Source: an uncultured Oscillospiraceae bacterium (GTDB lineage Bacteria; Bacillota; Clostridia; Oscillospirales; Acutalibacteraceae). From it: DNA of 64,000 bases. Made by a program: the position numbers and the translations under genes. The stretch is from NCBI GenBank assembly GCA_900539165.1, contig UQAZ01000010.1:1-64000 (forward strand), written 5' to 3'. The notes beneath the pieces were generated by a model. The model was given only the letters and a program-made list of their open reading frames with translations, was not told the DNA's origin and did no database searches. Of the stretch, positions 16,926 to 25,985 are shown piece by piece. The stretch's first letter is position 1. Each line of letters starts with the position of its first letter.

Positions 16926-18131
16926 ATGTCAAAAACAGAAGTAGTTGCAATGCTCCTTGCCGGAGGTCAGGGCAGTCGCTTGGGCGTTCTGACAAAGAGT
17001 ATAGCAAAACCCGCAGTTCCTTACGGCGGTAATTATCGTATTATCGACTTTCCGCTTTCAAACTGCGTAAACAGCGGCATTTATACGGTTGGTGTGCTTA
17101 CTCAGTATCAACCGCTTGTGCTTAATGATTATCTCGGCAACGGTCATCCGTGGGATTTGGACAGACTTAACGGCGGCGTTCATGTTCTGTCACCGTATGA
17201 GGCAATCGGCGGAGCAGAGTGGTATAAGGGTACCGCTAACGCTATTTATCAAAATATTGCATTTATCGAAAAGTACGACCCAAAATATGTAGTTGTTCTT
17301 TCAGGCGACCATATTTATAAAATGAATTACGCCAATATGATTGACTTTCATAAAAAGAATAATGCCGATTGTACTATTGCGGTTCTTGAAGTACCGTGGG
17401 AGGAGGCTTCACGCTTCGGCATCCTTGCAACCGACGAGAACGAAAAGATTTATGAGTTCGCAGAAAAGCCAAAAGAGCCAAAGTCAAATAAGGCTTCAAT
17501 GGGCGTTTATGTTTTTTCTTGGGATAAGCTTAAAAAGTATCTTATTGAGGACGAGGCTAATCCTGATTCTGCAAACGATTTCGGTAAAAACATTATTCCT
17601 AATATGCTTAACGATGGTCAGCGTATGTTCGCTTTCCCGTTCAAGGGTTATTGGAAGGATGTAGGTACTATTGATTCGCTGTGGGAGGCAAATTTGGATA
17701 TTATTAATCCTAATGTTGACCTCGATTTGAGTGATAAGTCTTGGAGAATTTACAGCCGTACTCCCGATGCTCCTCCGCATTACATAGGCGAAAATGCAGT
17801 TGTTGAAAATTCATCAATCAGCGAGGGTTGTGATATTGACGGTCTTGTTGATTATTCCGTTGTTTCCTCAGATGTTACGGTCGAGGAGGGTGCAGAGGTT
17901 CGCTTCTCCGTTATTATGCCGGGTGCAGTGATTAAAAAGGGCGCTAAGGTTTATTATTCAATCATTGCCGAAAATGCGGTGATTGAGGAGGACGCTCAGG
18001 TGGGCGAAATACCTGAGAATATGGAAAATTCGGCTGATTGGGGCGTTGCGGTCGTAGGCTCAAGCGCAACAATCACAAAGGGTAAAAAAATCCCTGCCAA
18101 GGAAATGATAGCATCGGGAGAGGAGGTATAA
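16926..18131 (+). CDS. glgC: Glucose-1-phosphate adenylyltransferase, catalytic subunit
   Basis: A 401-residue enzyme that makes ADP-glucose, the glycogen precursor. The nucleotide loop LLAGGQGSRLGVLTKSIAKP is intact and FPLSNCVNSGI follows. The substrate block FAEKPKEPKSNKASMGVYVF is present. The C-terminal part is a left-handed beta-helix with repeated valine/isoleucine turns. It lies 20 bases after glgB and 2 bases before glgD. In Firmicutes GlgC and GlgD form a heterotetramer (family knowledge). Confidence 0.97.
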   Translation: MSKTEVVAMLLAGGQGSRLGVLTKSIAKPAVPYGGNYRIIDFPLSNCVNSGIYTVGVLTQYQPLVLNDYLGNGHPWDLDRLNGGVHVLSPYEAIGGAEWYKGTANAIYQNIAFIEKYDPKYVVVLSGDHIYKMNYANMIDFHKKNNADCTIAVLEVPWEEASRFGILATDENEKIYEFAEKPKEPKSNKASMGVYVFSWDKLKKYLIEDEANPDSANDFGKNIIPNMLNDGQRMFAFPFKGYWKDVGTIDSLWEANLDIINPNVDLDLSDKSWRIYSRTPDAPPHYIGENAVVENSSISEGCDIDGLVDYSVVSSDVTVEEGAEVRFSVIMPGAVIKKGAKVYYSIIAENAVIEEDAQVGEIPENMENSADWGVAVVGSSATITKGKKIPAKEMIASGEEV

Positions 18132-18133
18132 CT

Positions 18134-19255
18134 ATGAACGGAAAAAATGTTCTCGGAATGATTTTTGCTAATATTCACGAGGAGGCTCTTGATACACTTA
18201 CCAATAAAAGAACAATGGGTTCGGTTCCGTTTTGTTCGAGATACCGCCTCATAGACTTTCCGCTTTCAAATATGGTGGAAAGCTCAATCGCTAAGGTCGG
18301 AGTTGTAACTAACGCTAACTTTAATTCGCTTATGGACCATGTCGGAACAGGTAAGCCGTGGGATTTGTCACGCAAAACCGACGGACTCTATATTCTCCCT
18401 CCGTACGCAATGAACAGCGTTACAATGTGGGGTAACAGGATTGACGCTATATACGGCAATCTGGGATTTCTTAATAATTCAAATCAGGAATATGTCCTTA
18501 TGACAGATTGCTACAATGTGATGAATATTGATTTTAACGCATTGTTTGATTTTCACGAAAACTCAAATGCCGACATTACGGTTGTGGGCGTAAAGTCAAC
18601 CGTTCCTACCAATATTAAAAATGTTCTCATTTTTGACAAGGTTGAGGCAGACGGCAGAATTTCTCAGGCGTCTATTGACTCGACAGAGGGTGAGGCGTTC
18701 TATTCTACAAACATTGTTCTTATCAGAAAAACACTTCTTGAGGCTCTTGTGTCGGCTTCTCATTCAAAAAATGAGGTGTCCTTCCAGCGTAATGTTTTGC
18801 TTGAAAGCATTAAGACTAAGAATGTTTATGCCTTTGATGCAACAGATTGCTTTGTAGGCACTATTGACAGCATTAAGAGTTATTACGATATTTCTATGAG
18901 CTTGCTCAAGAGAGAGAATAAGAAAAGATTGTTCTGCTCCGACAGACCTGTTTATACTAAAGAAAGAGACGATATGCCTACCCTTTACGGTATGGATGCG
19001 GTTGTTAAAAATTCGCTCGTCGCTGACGGTTGTGAGATTAACGGAAGCGTTGAAAATTGTATTCTCTTTAAGGGTGCAAGGGTAGAAAAGGGCGCAGTTG
19101 TAAGAAATTCTATTCTTATGCAGGATACTGTTGTCGGAGAAAATTCAAAGATTAATTATATAATTGCAGATAAAAATTGTATCATCAAGGCTGATGTTGA
19201 GCTTTCGGGCGCAGCTAATTATCCTGTAAGCCTTGCCAAAAACACAAGAATTTAG
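18134..19255 (+). CDS. glgD: Glucose-1-phosphate adenylyltransferase regulatory subunit GlgD
   Basis: A 373-residue paralog of GlgC. FPLSNMVESSIAKVGVVT and the C-terminal beta-helix align with GlgC. The glycine-rich nucleotide loop is replaced by GMIFANIHEEALDTLTNKR, so it should not be catalytic. That loss is the defining feature of GlgD, which boosts activity of the GlgC partner. It is 2 bases after glgC and 12 bases before glgA. Confidence 0.95.
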   Translation: MNGKNVLGMIFANIHEEALDTLTNKRTMGSVPFCSRYRLIDFPLSNMVESSIAKVGVVTNANFNSLMDHVGTGKPWDLSRKTDGLYILPPYAMNSVTMWGNRIDAIYGNLGFLNNSNQEYVLMTDCYNVMNIDFNALFDFHENSNADITVVGVKSTVPTNIKNVLIFDKVEADGRISQASIDSTEGEAFYSTNIVLIRKTLLEALVSASHSKNEVSFQRNVLLESIKTKNVYAFDATDCFVGTIDSIKSYYDISMSLLKRENKKRLFCSDRPVYTKERDDMPTLYGMDAVVKNSLVADGCEINGSVENCILFKGARVEKGAVVRNSILMQDTVVGENSKINYIIADKNCIIKADVELSGAANYPVSLAKNTRI

Positions 19256-19267
19256 GAGGTATAGCAG

Positions 19268-20695
19268 ATGAAGGTTTTATATGTTGCCTCCGAAGCACTA
19301 CCGTTTATGGCTTCGGGTGGCTTGGGAGATGTTGCAGGCTCACTGCCTGTTGCGCTTCGTAAGCGTCTTATAGGCTGTCGTGTTGTAATGCCGCTTTATG
19401 ATTCCATTAAGCAGGAGTATAAGGACCAGATGAAATTTATCACCTCTATTTCCGTTCCTGTTTCCTGGAGAAGGCAGTATTGCGGAATATTTGAGGCAAA
19501 ATATAACGGCGTAATTTATTATTTTCTTGATAATCAGTATTACTTTAAGCGTGACGGAATTTACGGTCATTATGATGATGCCGAGAGATTTGCTTTCTTT
19601 GCAAGAGCAGTGCTTGAGATTATTCCTCATATTGATTGGAAGCCGGATATTATTCATTGCAATGATTGGCAGTCGGCTCTTACTCCGCTTTACTATTCTT
19701 GCTATTATGCAAATCAGATGGGTTACGAGAATATAAAAACCGTTTTCACTATTCATAATATTCAGTATCAGGGCAAGTATGGCGACGAGCTGCTTAATGA
19801 TGTTTTGGGTATCGCACCTGAATATAATAATTTGATTATGTATGACGGACTTGTAAACTTTATGAAAGCGGGTATCGAGTGTGCGAATAAGGTTACTACC
19901 GTTTCGCCTACCTATGCTAAGGAAATTCTTGACCCGTGGTACTCCTACGGACTTGACCCGATTCTTAATCAGCGTAGCTGGAAGCTTTGCGGTATATTAA
20001 ACGGTATTGATACCGATAATTATAATCCTGCAACAGACAAGGCTATTGCTCAAAATTATGATGAGTCCGATTATAAAAAAGGCAAGGCAGCATGCAAAAA
20101 GGCACTTCAGGAGCAGATGGGACTTGCTGTAAGAGACGATGTGCCGCTTATCGGTATTGTTTCTCGCCTTGTAGGACATAAAGGACTTGACCTCATTAAA
20201 GAGGTTATGGAAAAGAGCCTTTGGGAGAGAGATGTTCAGTATGTAGTTCTCGGCTCGGGCGAATGGCAGTATGAGACATTCTTTAGAGAACTCCACGATA
20301 AGTATCCCGATAAGGTAGGGGTAACTATCGGCTTTGTTCCGGAGCTTGCCCGTAAGATTTATGCAGGTGCTGATTTATTCCTTATGCCGAGTAAGAGCGA
20401 GCCTTGCGGTCTTTCTCAAATGGTTGCGTTGCGTTACGGCACACTTCCTATTGTCCGTGAAACAGGCGGATTAAAGGATAGTATCACCGACTGCGGCGAT
20501 GGTCAGGGTAACGGATTTACATTTAAGACCTATAATGCGTATGATATGCTTGGAGCTATCTATCGTGGCGTTGAGGCTTATAATGATAAAAAGGGCTGGC
20601 AGGTGCTTGTTAAGCGTGTGCTTGAGTGCGATATGTCTTGGGGCAAATCTGCAAACGAATATATCAGAATGTATAAATCGTTGCTCAAAGACTGA
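19268..20695 (+). CDS. glgA: Glycogen synthase (ADP-glucose type, GT5)
   Basis: A 475-residue GT-B glycosyltransferase that extends alpha-1,4-glucan from ADP-glucose. The N-terminal donor loop reads PFMASGGLGDVAGSLP. In the classic KTGGL motif the Lys contacts the ADP phosphates; here that position is Ala. Elsewhere the family is well matched: DWQSALTPLYY, FTIHNIQYQGKYG, ILNGIDTDNYNPATD, and the C-terminal PSKSEPCGLSQMVALRYGTLPIVRETGGL with its retaining-GT Glu. It is the last gene of the operon, followed by a terminator. GlgA remains the best call despite the altered loop. Confidence 0.95.
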   Translation: MKVLYVASEALPFMASGGLGDVAGSLPVALRKRLIGCRVVMPLYDSIKQEYKDQMKFITSISVPVSWRRQYCGIFEAKYNGVIYYFLDNQYYFKRDGIYGHYDDAERFAFFARAVLEIIPHIDWKPDIIHCNDWQSALTPLYYSCYYANQMGYENIKTVFTIHNIQYQGKYGDELLNDVLGIAPEYNNLIMYDGLVNFMKAGIECANKVTTVSPTYAKEILDPWYSYGLDPILNQRSWKLCGILNGIDTDNYNPATDKAIAQNYDESDYKKGKAACKKALQEQMGLAVRDDVPLIGIVSRLVGHKGLDLIKEVMEKSLWERDVQYVVLGSGEWQYETFFRELHDKYPDKVGVTIGFVPELARKIYAGADLFLMPSKSEPCGLSQMVALRYGTLPIVRETGGLKDSITDCGDGQGNGFTFKTYNAYDMLGAIYRGVEAYNDKKGWQVLVKRVLECDMSWGKSANEYIRMYKSLLKD

Positions 20696-20715
20696 ATTTA
20701 ATATGTAGATAAAAC

Positions 20716-20754
20716 AAAAATCGGCGAAGAGCGTTTGACTCTCCGTCGATTTTC
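20716..20754. terminator. Bidirectional terminator between glgA and the ABC operon
   Basis: AAAATCGGCGAAGAG pairs with CTCTCCGTCGATTTT (one G-U, one mismatch) around a short loop. A-run and T-run flank the stem on both sides, so it can serve the convergent glgA and ABC permease genes. Confidence 0.75.
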
Positions 20755-20769
20755 TGTTTTTGAAAGGAG

Positions 20770-21426
20770 TTAATTAAACCTATGAAATCTTTTATTTAAC
20801 ATCAATCCGCCAAAGGTAAATACCGTACCCAATATGATTTGAGGAATGGTGTTGCTTGTGATTTGTTCTGCCTCAAACGGTGTAAGATTCATATACAGTA
20901 TAAAGTTGTCCGGACTTTTGCTGAACAAAAACGCAATAATCGTATATATTATCAGCGTCATCAGCGAAAGGGAAGTTGACTTTGTTAAGAACACAAGTAA
21001 ATATGTTGCTCCGAAATAAAGAAAGCAAATTCCCAACAGCCTTATCAGCTCTAAAAGCATAGCTTGTGTAAAGTATATGTAAATGCCGAAATGAATTGCT
21101 ACCGTCAGAAAAAACAGTACAAACGGAATTAAAAAGTCAAGGAGTTTTATTTTGTTATTCCCGATATACAATAGCTCGTTGCCCTTGCCCTCGACATTTT
21201 CTTTGAGTATAAACAAGCCCCACATTATTGACGAAACAGGTATAATCAGCATACCCAGCATTATTATGTATGACAGGTATTCGTCGGGATGTTTTCTCGA
21301 TAACATATAGCTTGCCAAAGGCAAAAGCAAATGCACAAAGATTAACGGGGCAATGAGCAAAAGCCTTAATGACTTCAGCTCAAAGCCGATTCTCTTACAA
21401 AGAGCTTTCAAGGTTGTGTATCGCAT
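20770..21426 (-). CDS. ABC-2 type transporter permease
   Basis: A 218-residue integral membrane protein with about six hydrophobic helices and no soluble domain. A longer frame opens upstream, but I chose the ATG at 21426 because GAGGA lies 11 bases ahead of it. That start overlaps the 3' end of the ATPase gene by 32 bases. It is the last gene of a three-gene exporter operon (fused permease, ATPase, permease). The substrate is unknown. Confidence 0.7.
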   Translation of the reverse strand: MRYTTLKALCKRIGFELKSLRLLLIAPLIFVHLLLPLASYMLSRKHPDEYLSYIIMLGMLIIPVSSIMWGLFILKENVEGKGNELLYIGNNKIKLLDFLIPFVLFFLTVAIHFGIYIYFTQAMLLELIRLLGICFLYFGATYLLVFLTKSTSLSLMTLIIYTIIAFLFSKSPDNFILYMNLTPFEAEQITSNTIPQIILGTVFTFGGLMLNKRFHRFN

Positions 21427-22252
21427 AAATATATGCGTCCTCAACGGTCGGCTTAGGCTGTGCGTAGTCAAGCTTGGTGTTTGACAGTATGCGGGAATAA
21501 TTCAAACCGTCATTCAAGAAATTCTTTTCTAAGTGATAGCCTGTTTTTACATTGATAAGCTCATCCTCGGGGAGAATGTAAACCTTGTCCTTAGCCATAT
21601 TTGCAATTTTCTGAGTAGCGTCGTTCATCAGGATTTTTCCCGACTTCATTATGATGATTTTGTTGCAGAGTGTTTCTACATCCTCAACGATATGGGTGGA
21701 AATCAGAACCGTCTTGTTTTTTGAAAATTGTGCTATTGAGGTTTTCAGTCTCAATCTTTCCTCGGGGTCAAGTCCAACCGTCGGCTCGTCTAAAATGATG
21801 ATTTTTGGGTCTCCCATAAATGCCTGTGCAAGTCCCAAACGCCTTACCATACCGCCCGAAAGGTCGGAGCATTTTTTGTTTATTTCATCGGATAGATTTA
21901 CTATTTTCAACACTCTTTCAATGTTCTGCTCAATATCGTTCTTTTCTATGCCTTTCAGAGAAGCGAACATTTCAAGTACCTCTTTTACGGTAAGCTCCTT
22001 GAAAAGTCCGAAGTTTTGGGGTAAATATCCGATTGATGCATAGTATTCTTTGCACACGGTTGCGTCGGTGCCGTTATATGTTATTTCGCCTTTTTTGATT
22101 GGATAAAGTCCTGTTATTTTTCTTATGAGGGTTGTTTTTCCCGAGCCGTTCGGTCCGAGAAGTCCGTATATGCCCTCATCTAATTCCATACTTATGTTGT
22201 TAAGTACCGACTTTTTGCCAAAACTTTTTGATACATTTTTTATCTCTAACAC
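21395..22252 (-). CDS. ABC transporter ATP-binding protein
   Basis: A 285-residue nucleotide-binding subunit. Walker A is GPNGSGKT (residues 34-41), the signature is LSGGMVRRLGLAQAF, Walker B is KIIILDEPTVGLD, and the switch His is in LISTHIVEDVE. The C-terminal 80 residues form the accessory region typical of ABC-2 exporters of the CcmA/YtrB type. It sits between two membrane proteins that should form the channel. Confidence 0.93.
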   Translation of the reverse strand: MLEIKNVSKSFGKKSVLNNISMELDEGIYGLLGPNGSGKTTLIRKITGLYPIKKGEITYNGTDATVCKEYYASIGYLPQNFGLFKELTVKEVLEMFASLKGIEKNDIEQNIERVLKIVNLSDEINKKCSDLSGGMVRRLGLAQAFMGDPKIIILDEPTVGLDPEERLRLKTSIAQFSKNKTVLISTHIVEDVETLCNKIIIMKSGKILMNDATQKIANMAKDKVYILPEDELINVKTGYHLEKNFLNDGLNYSRILSNTKLDYAQPKPTVEDAYIYAIHNLESSL

Positions 22253-22269
22253 CAGTATTGCCTCCTTTA

Positions 22270-24258
22270 TTAATAAGGTGCGGTAAGTTCATCAGCGTGG
22301 TCTTCGCCGACATTTCTTGCAAGGTCTAAAGCACTTTTGCACCCTGATGTATTCATTGCATTTCTGAACTTTGACATGAATGATTCATCATCCTTGTACT
22401 GAATTATTTTCTTTGCAAGGACTGTGTTCAGGTCATCGCTGTCGTCCGGTAATGTGCTTGGGTCCTGTTGAGTGAGCTTGTACAGCTCGCTGTCCTTGTC
22501 GTAATATTTAAGGAATGCAAAGTAGTAATCGTTCTTGATTTTCGGATCGCCTTTTTCCTCAAAAAATTTCTCTTGCTGATCATAGTATATTGTCGGAATG
22601 TTTGGGGCTAAGACTTGGTCAGAGGCTGTAAAAATACGGTCGTCTGCGGAACTTCCTAAGCCGCTTGTCAATATTACAGTCTTGCCTTTGTACTTAGGCT
22701 TTGCGTCAATCAGCATTTTCAGCTGAGTTTCATAATCCTTAACGCCGTCAATATCATATGGATTTTCATAGTACGGATATATCATACGAATGCCGTCTGT
22801 GTTAATTTCCTTGTAGAAACCGCTTAATAATGTTAAGCTGTCCGATGTACCCTCAAAGGTGTTCTTTCCCGTGCTTTCAAGATTTGAAAACATCTTTTTG
22901 CCGCAGTCAACCTTTACGCTCATAGGTACGCTTGTACTTAGCTTTGTGCGTATGCTTCCCTGGTCTGCAACGGAATATACATATCTGAAACCGTTAATCG
23001 GATAGTATGCAAAGCCGCCAAGCAGTTCGCAGCTCTGCGAATTGCTGTAAAATACCTGACTGAAACCCTTGTACTTAAAGTTGAATGACTCGGTCGGTGC
23101 ATCTGTGTGTATTGTTATGTAGTCACCGTCTCTGTCGTATTTCAATTTCTCGCCGTTTGAGTTTGTAACGCTTTTCAATTTGTAGCCATAGTACAGGGTG
23201 AAATGATATTCCGTCAGATTCGGGTTGTCAACCTTAACGGTGACATCTCCGCTAAGCAAATTTTTGATTTTGAAATTCATATCGTAGCTCGTGATTTCAA
23301 AATTCGGCTCTTCGTTCTTTTGGATTACAAAGTTTTCGGGGTCTTGGAATACATAATGTTCGCTGTCGGAACCGAGGGAATTGGTGTCGAGTGAAATTGA
23401 AGAGTAGGGCATAAGAGTGCCTGCACCCGATAGTACAAATACGGTAAGGCATATAGTTGCCGCTATTTGCTTTGCTCGCTTTATTCTGAATGAAAATACC
23501 GTAAACATTGCGATAATCGCAAATAAACTTATCCAAAATATAATTATGCTCAGCGATTTGATATTTGCGTTTATGCCGGAGGCAGCGGTCTCATATGATG
23601 TGTTTTTGAAAATTTCAAATATTCTCCACAGCGGATATATACTCTCGTCGGATCTGTTGTATATCTCTCCGGTTAAACGGCTTGTCATCGTGGAAAAGAC
23701 AAACGAACAGATTATTAAAATAAGGTATGCCGCAGCCGTCTTTTTTATCGTCGAGCATAAAAGACCGATCAGTATGGCTATAATATTCGCTAAGAAGAAA
23801 TATAAAATTGATATTTTTGCACTGTATAAAAAGTAAGCACCGTCTGCGTTAGGGTCTTTGAACGAAAATATTATCGACAATAAAAATGAGACAGCGCAGG
23901 TAATTAACGCAAGGGTGAGCATAACAGAAAATTGATTAAGAATAAATCCGTTTTTGCCCGTAGCCGTTACGCTCGCACATTCCAGAAATTCGTTTTTTCT
24001 CGCCTGTGAAAAATAGTAGTGCGATGTGAATAAAAACATTATAAATATTATTGCGGCGAATTTTATGTTCGCTTCGGTAAAACCGGCAGCTCTTATGATT
24101 TTTACATCACTCAGTACAAAAAGTCGCCCGGGAACCATTGTATTAAAGAACATTCTGTATAAGCTCGTCAAGAACATAGAGGCATTTACCGCTATGTATA
24201 TGATTATACAGAACTTTGTCCGTACGAACTCCAAGAAGTTCAGCTTAAATGTTTTCAT
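22270..24258 (-). CDS. ABC-2 permease fused to an M1-aminopeptidase-like ectodomain
   Basis: A 662-residue protein when started at the ATG at 24258, which has AAGGAG 8 bases ahead (a longer frame reaches 24324). Residues 1-310 hold about seven hydrophobic helices. The rest is soluble and probably outside the cell. Its beta-rich stretch (YDMNFKIKN, FTLYYGYKLKSV, LKYDRDGDYITI, FKYKGF, LLGGFAYYPI, SLTLLSGFYKEI) follows the order of the N-terminal domain of M1 aminopeptidases. No HExxH zinc motif exists, so peptidase activity is unlikely. It is the first gene of the ABC operon and probably one half of the channel. Confidence 0.7.
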   Translation of the reverse strand: MKTFKLNFLEFVRTKFCIIIYIAVNASMFLTSLYRMFFNTMVPGRLFVLSDVKIIRAAGFTEANIKFAAIIFIMFLFTSHYYFSQARKNEFLECASVTATGKNGFILNQFSVMLTLALITCAVSFLLSIIFSFKDPNADGAYFLYSAKISILYFFLANIIAILIGLLCSTIKKTAAAYLILIICSFVFSTMTSRLTGEIYNRSDESIYPLWRIFEIFKNTSYETAASGINANIKSLSIIIFWISLFAIIAMFTVFSFRIKRAKQIAATICLTVFVLSGAGTLMPYSSISLDTNSLGSDSEHYVFQDPENFVIQKNEEPNFEITSYDMNFKIKNLLSGDVTVKVDNPNLTEYHFTLYYGYKLKSVTNSNGEKLKYDRDGDYITIHTDAPTESFNFKYKGFSQVFYSNSQSCELLGGFAYYPINGFRYVYSVADQGSIRTKLSTSVPMSVKVDCGKKMFSNLESTGKNTFEGTSDSLTLLSGFYKEINTDGIRMIYPYYENPYDIDGVKDYETQLKMLIDAKPKYKGKTVILTSGLGSSADDRIFTASDQVLAPNIPTIYYDQQEKFFEEKGDPKIKNDYYFAFLKYYDKDSELYKLTQQDPSTLPDDSDDLNTVLAKKIIQYKDDESFMSKFRNAMNTSGCKSALDLARNVGEDHADELTAPY

Positions 24259-24328
24259 TGTTTTTTCTCCTTGATTTTTGTGTTTTTGTTGAATTTTGTG
24301 GCATTTTGCATAAAAATATTTCATTTAT

Positions 24329-24357
24329 ACATTATCATATTGTTTAAGTTTTGTAAA
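24329..24357 (-). promoter_or_regulatory. Possible promoter of the ABC operon
   Basis: TTTACA, 17 bases, TAATGT on the minus strand; a shifted GATAAT is an alternative -10 box. It leaves a leader of about 65 bases before the chosen start at 24258. Confidence 0.4.
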
Positions 24358-24390
24358 TAGAAATTATTGTATTGTTATTAAAGTCTTGCA

Positions 24391-24496
24391 GCCTCCCTTG
24401 ATAATGGAGGCGTTAGATTTATTCGTTGCGGAAAGCAGTTCCTTATAGGATCCCTTATCAAGGGAACCGGCAGCCGTTAGGCTGACTGAGGGATTT
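24391..24496. repeat. Composite hairpin repeat in a 427-base intergenic region
   Basis: Three small palindromes lie in a row: GCCTCC/GGAGGC (24391-24411), GGATCCCTT/AAGGGAACC with one mismatch (24448-24468), and CAGCC-GTTA-GGCTG (24471-24484) followed by ACTGAGGGAT. On the minus strand it reads ATCCCTCAGTCAGCC and then GGTTCCCTT. From memory this resembles dispersed intergenic repeats of gut Clostridia; I could not check this. No open frame or RNA gene is recognisable in the rest of the spacer. Confidence 0.55.
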
Positions 24497-24651
24497 ACCT
24501 AACACATTGATGTTTCTTGACTCTGACATAGGCAGTCTTGTTCCTGTTTTACTGCTTGTCCAAGTTTTAACGGTTTCATAGCCGTTGTTTTTTTCGCCTC
24601 CCTTCATTACTCTATATCCCTAAAAGAGTGCATTTTGTGACAAAAAAATAA

Positions 24652-24675
24652 AAAAAGCCGAAATTTCGGCTTTTT
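24652..24675 (-). terminator. Terminator after the DUF4367 gene A
   Basis: Perfect palindrome AAAAAGCCGAAA / TTTCGGCTTTTT directly downstream of the minus-strand gene. The T-run is part of the stem, so it may also work on the + strand. Confidence 0.8.
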
Positions 24676-24685
24676 CAACAAATAA

Positions 24686-25318
24686 CTACTTTGCGTTTTG
24701 TAAGATTTCCACAAGTTCATTCTCGCTAATATTTCCTGAAATAATATAGATATACTCCCCGTCATTATATAAGTAGTCCTTTATGTTATTTTCTGAACGC
24801 CATAAAATTACATCTCTTCCGTTTACTTTCACAGTTTCGTTAGTTGTTCTTTCGGTGTCATAAGTGATGTTTGCATTTAGTATCCATTTATCAACTATAA
24901 AGAATTCGTTGCCTTTTTCATATTTGTAGGTGAAAGCATTAATACTTGTAGATTTTTCGGTTAGTTCAAATCCCTCGGGTATGTAATTTACATTAAGCGA
25001 CTTAACATTTTTGCCTTCTGATTCTTCCGTAATATTATAAGTTGCACAGCCTTTTCCTTTTGACATTTTATATCTACTTGCCAAAGGCTTTGCTGTTACA
25101 AAAACGGTTATTGCAAGAGATAGTATAATTGCTGCAATGAGTATGAATTTAAGCGTTTTCTTTGACAACTTCGGCTTGTATTTAATTAAACTGTCGCTGA
25201 GCAGGGGCTTCATTTTTTCGTTATGTTTTTTGCTGAAGATATGCTCGGGTATTTCTTTTTCAAAAGTATCTACCCATCTTTCGCACGAAAGCAAGCAAGC
25301 GGTTTCTAAATTATTCAT
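24686..25318 (-). CDS. DUF4367-type membrane protein A, probable ECF sigma partner
   Basis: A 210-residue protein. The cytoplasmic N-terminus (1-55) has KKHNEKMKPLL and LIKYKPKLSKKTLKF. One transmembrane helix follows (about 56-76, FILIAAIILSLAITVFVTAKP). The outside domain has NYIPEGFELTE near its start and ends in YIYIISGNISENELVEILQ, the pattern of DUF4367 proteins that are encoded with ECF sigma factors. It starts 13 bases after the sigma gene, so it is likely its anti-sigma or sensor. It is a clear paralog of the gene at 25986-26621; the first 70 residues are almost identical. Confidence 0.75.
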   Translation of the reverse strand: MNNLETACLLSCERWVDTFEKEIPEHIFSKKHNEKMKPLLSDSLIKYKPKLSKKTLKFILIAAIILSLAITVFVTAKPLASRYKMSKGKGCATYNITEESEGKNVKSLNVNYIPEGFELTEKSTSINAFTYKYEKGNEFFIVDKWILNANITYDTERTTNETVKVNGRDVILWRSENNIKDYLYNDGEYIYIISGNISENELVEILQNAK

Positions 25319-25331
25319 CTTATTGTTTCTC

Positions 25332-25874
25332 TTATATTACATCCGTGTTACTCTGACTGAGGCTGTCCTTTAATTTCTTTTTTGCCCTTTGTATTCTTTT
25401 TCTTACATAAGTGTCGTTTACACCGTAGATGTCTGCGATTTCAACGCTCTTGTAGCCGTATACATATTTAAGATACAAAAGGATTTTGTCCTGCTCGCAC
25501 AGAATTTTATCAATCATAACCGAAATTTCAACGCTGTCAAATTCGTTGAAAGTATCGCCGTCGGAGTCGTTTTCGATTTCCTGATTAAATTCTGCGGTGC
25601 TTTCGTTTATTGATTTGTTGTATATATCTATTGCAAATCCCGACACTATTGTACTGAGATAGCACTTCGTACTTTTGGAGTCTACTTCTCCTATTCTGTC
25701 GAAATGCTTTGCCGCATAGAAAAATGTATCCTGCACACATTCCTCGGCGTCCTCTATACAGTTTGTCTTTTTTATTGCTATCCAATACATCAGATTTTTA
25801 TATGTATCATACAGGCAGGTGAATTTTTCCTTATCCTCCTGAGTGTCAAGCAGGGTTAAAAACATATTCAGCAT
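25332..25874 (-). CDS. ECF-type RNA polymerase sigma factor
   Basis: A 180-residue sigma-70-family protein. Region 2 is at about 15-85 (FTCLYDTYKNLMYWIAIK, then DAEECVQDTFFYAAKHFDRI). An acidic linker (about 90-115, EIENDSDGDTFNEFDSVE) follows. Region 4 is at about 118-170 (LLYLKYVYGYKSVEIADIYGV, YVRKRIQRAKKKLKDSL), with its helix-turn-helix. I chose the ATG at 25874 because GAGGAG lies 7 bases ahead; the ATG at 25889 would overlap that site. It is followed closely by DUF4367 gene A. Its target promoters are unknown. Confidence 0.88.
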   Translation of the reverse strand: MLNMFLTLLDTQEDKEKFTCLYDTYKNLMYWIAIKKTNCIEDAEECVQDTFFYAAKHFDRIGEVDSKSTKCYLSTIVSGFAIDIYNKSINESTAEFNQEIENDSDGDTFNEFDSVEISVMIDKILCEQDKILLYLKYVYGYKSVEIADIYGVNDTYVRKRIQRAKKKLKDSLSQSNTDVI

Positions 25875-25898
25875 AACGCTTCTCCTCAAACTGAGCCT

Positions 25899-25977
25899 TG
25901 ATTATTTTGTCAAGGCACGGTAATATTTTTGTAGATTTTTAATACTTTGCCAATACTGTTATGAGAGTGGCTTTTTT
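25899..25977. repeat. 79-bp upstream block, copy 1 (before the sigma gene)
   Basis: It matches 26668-26746 at 76 of 79 bases, in the same orientation. It lies immediately upstream of the sigma gene (minus strand), so it probably contains the promoter. No clear sigma-A pair is visible, which would fit autoregulation by the ECF factor (inference). Confidence 0.85.
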
Positions 25978-25985
25978 ATAAAATG

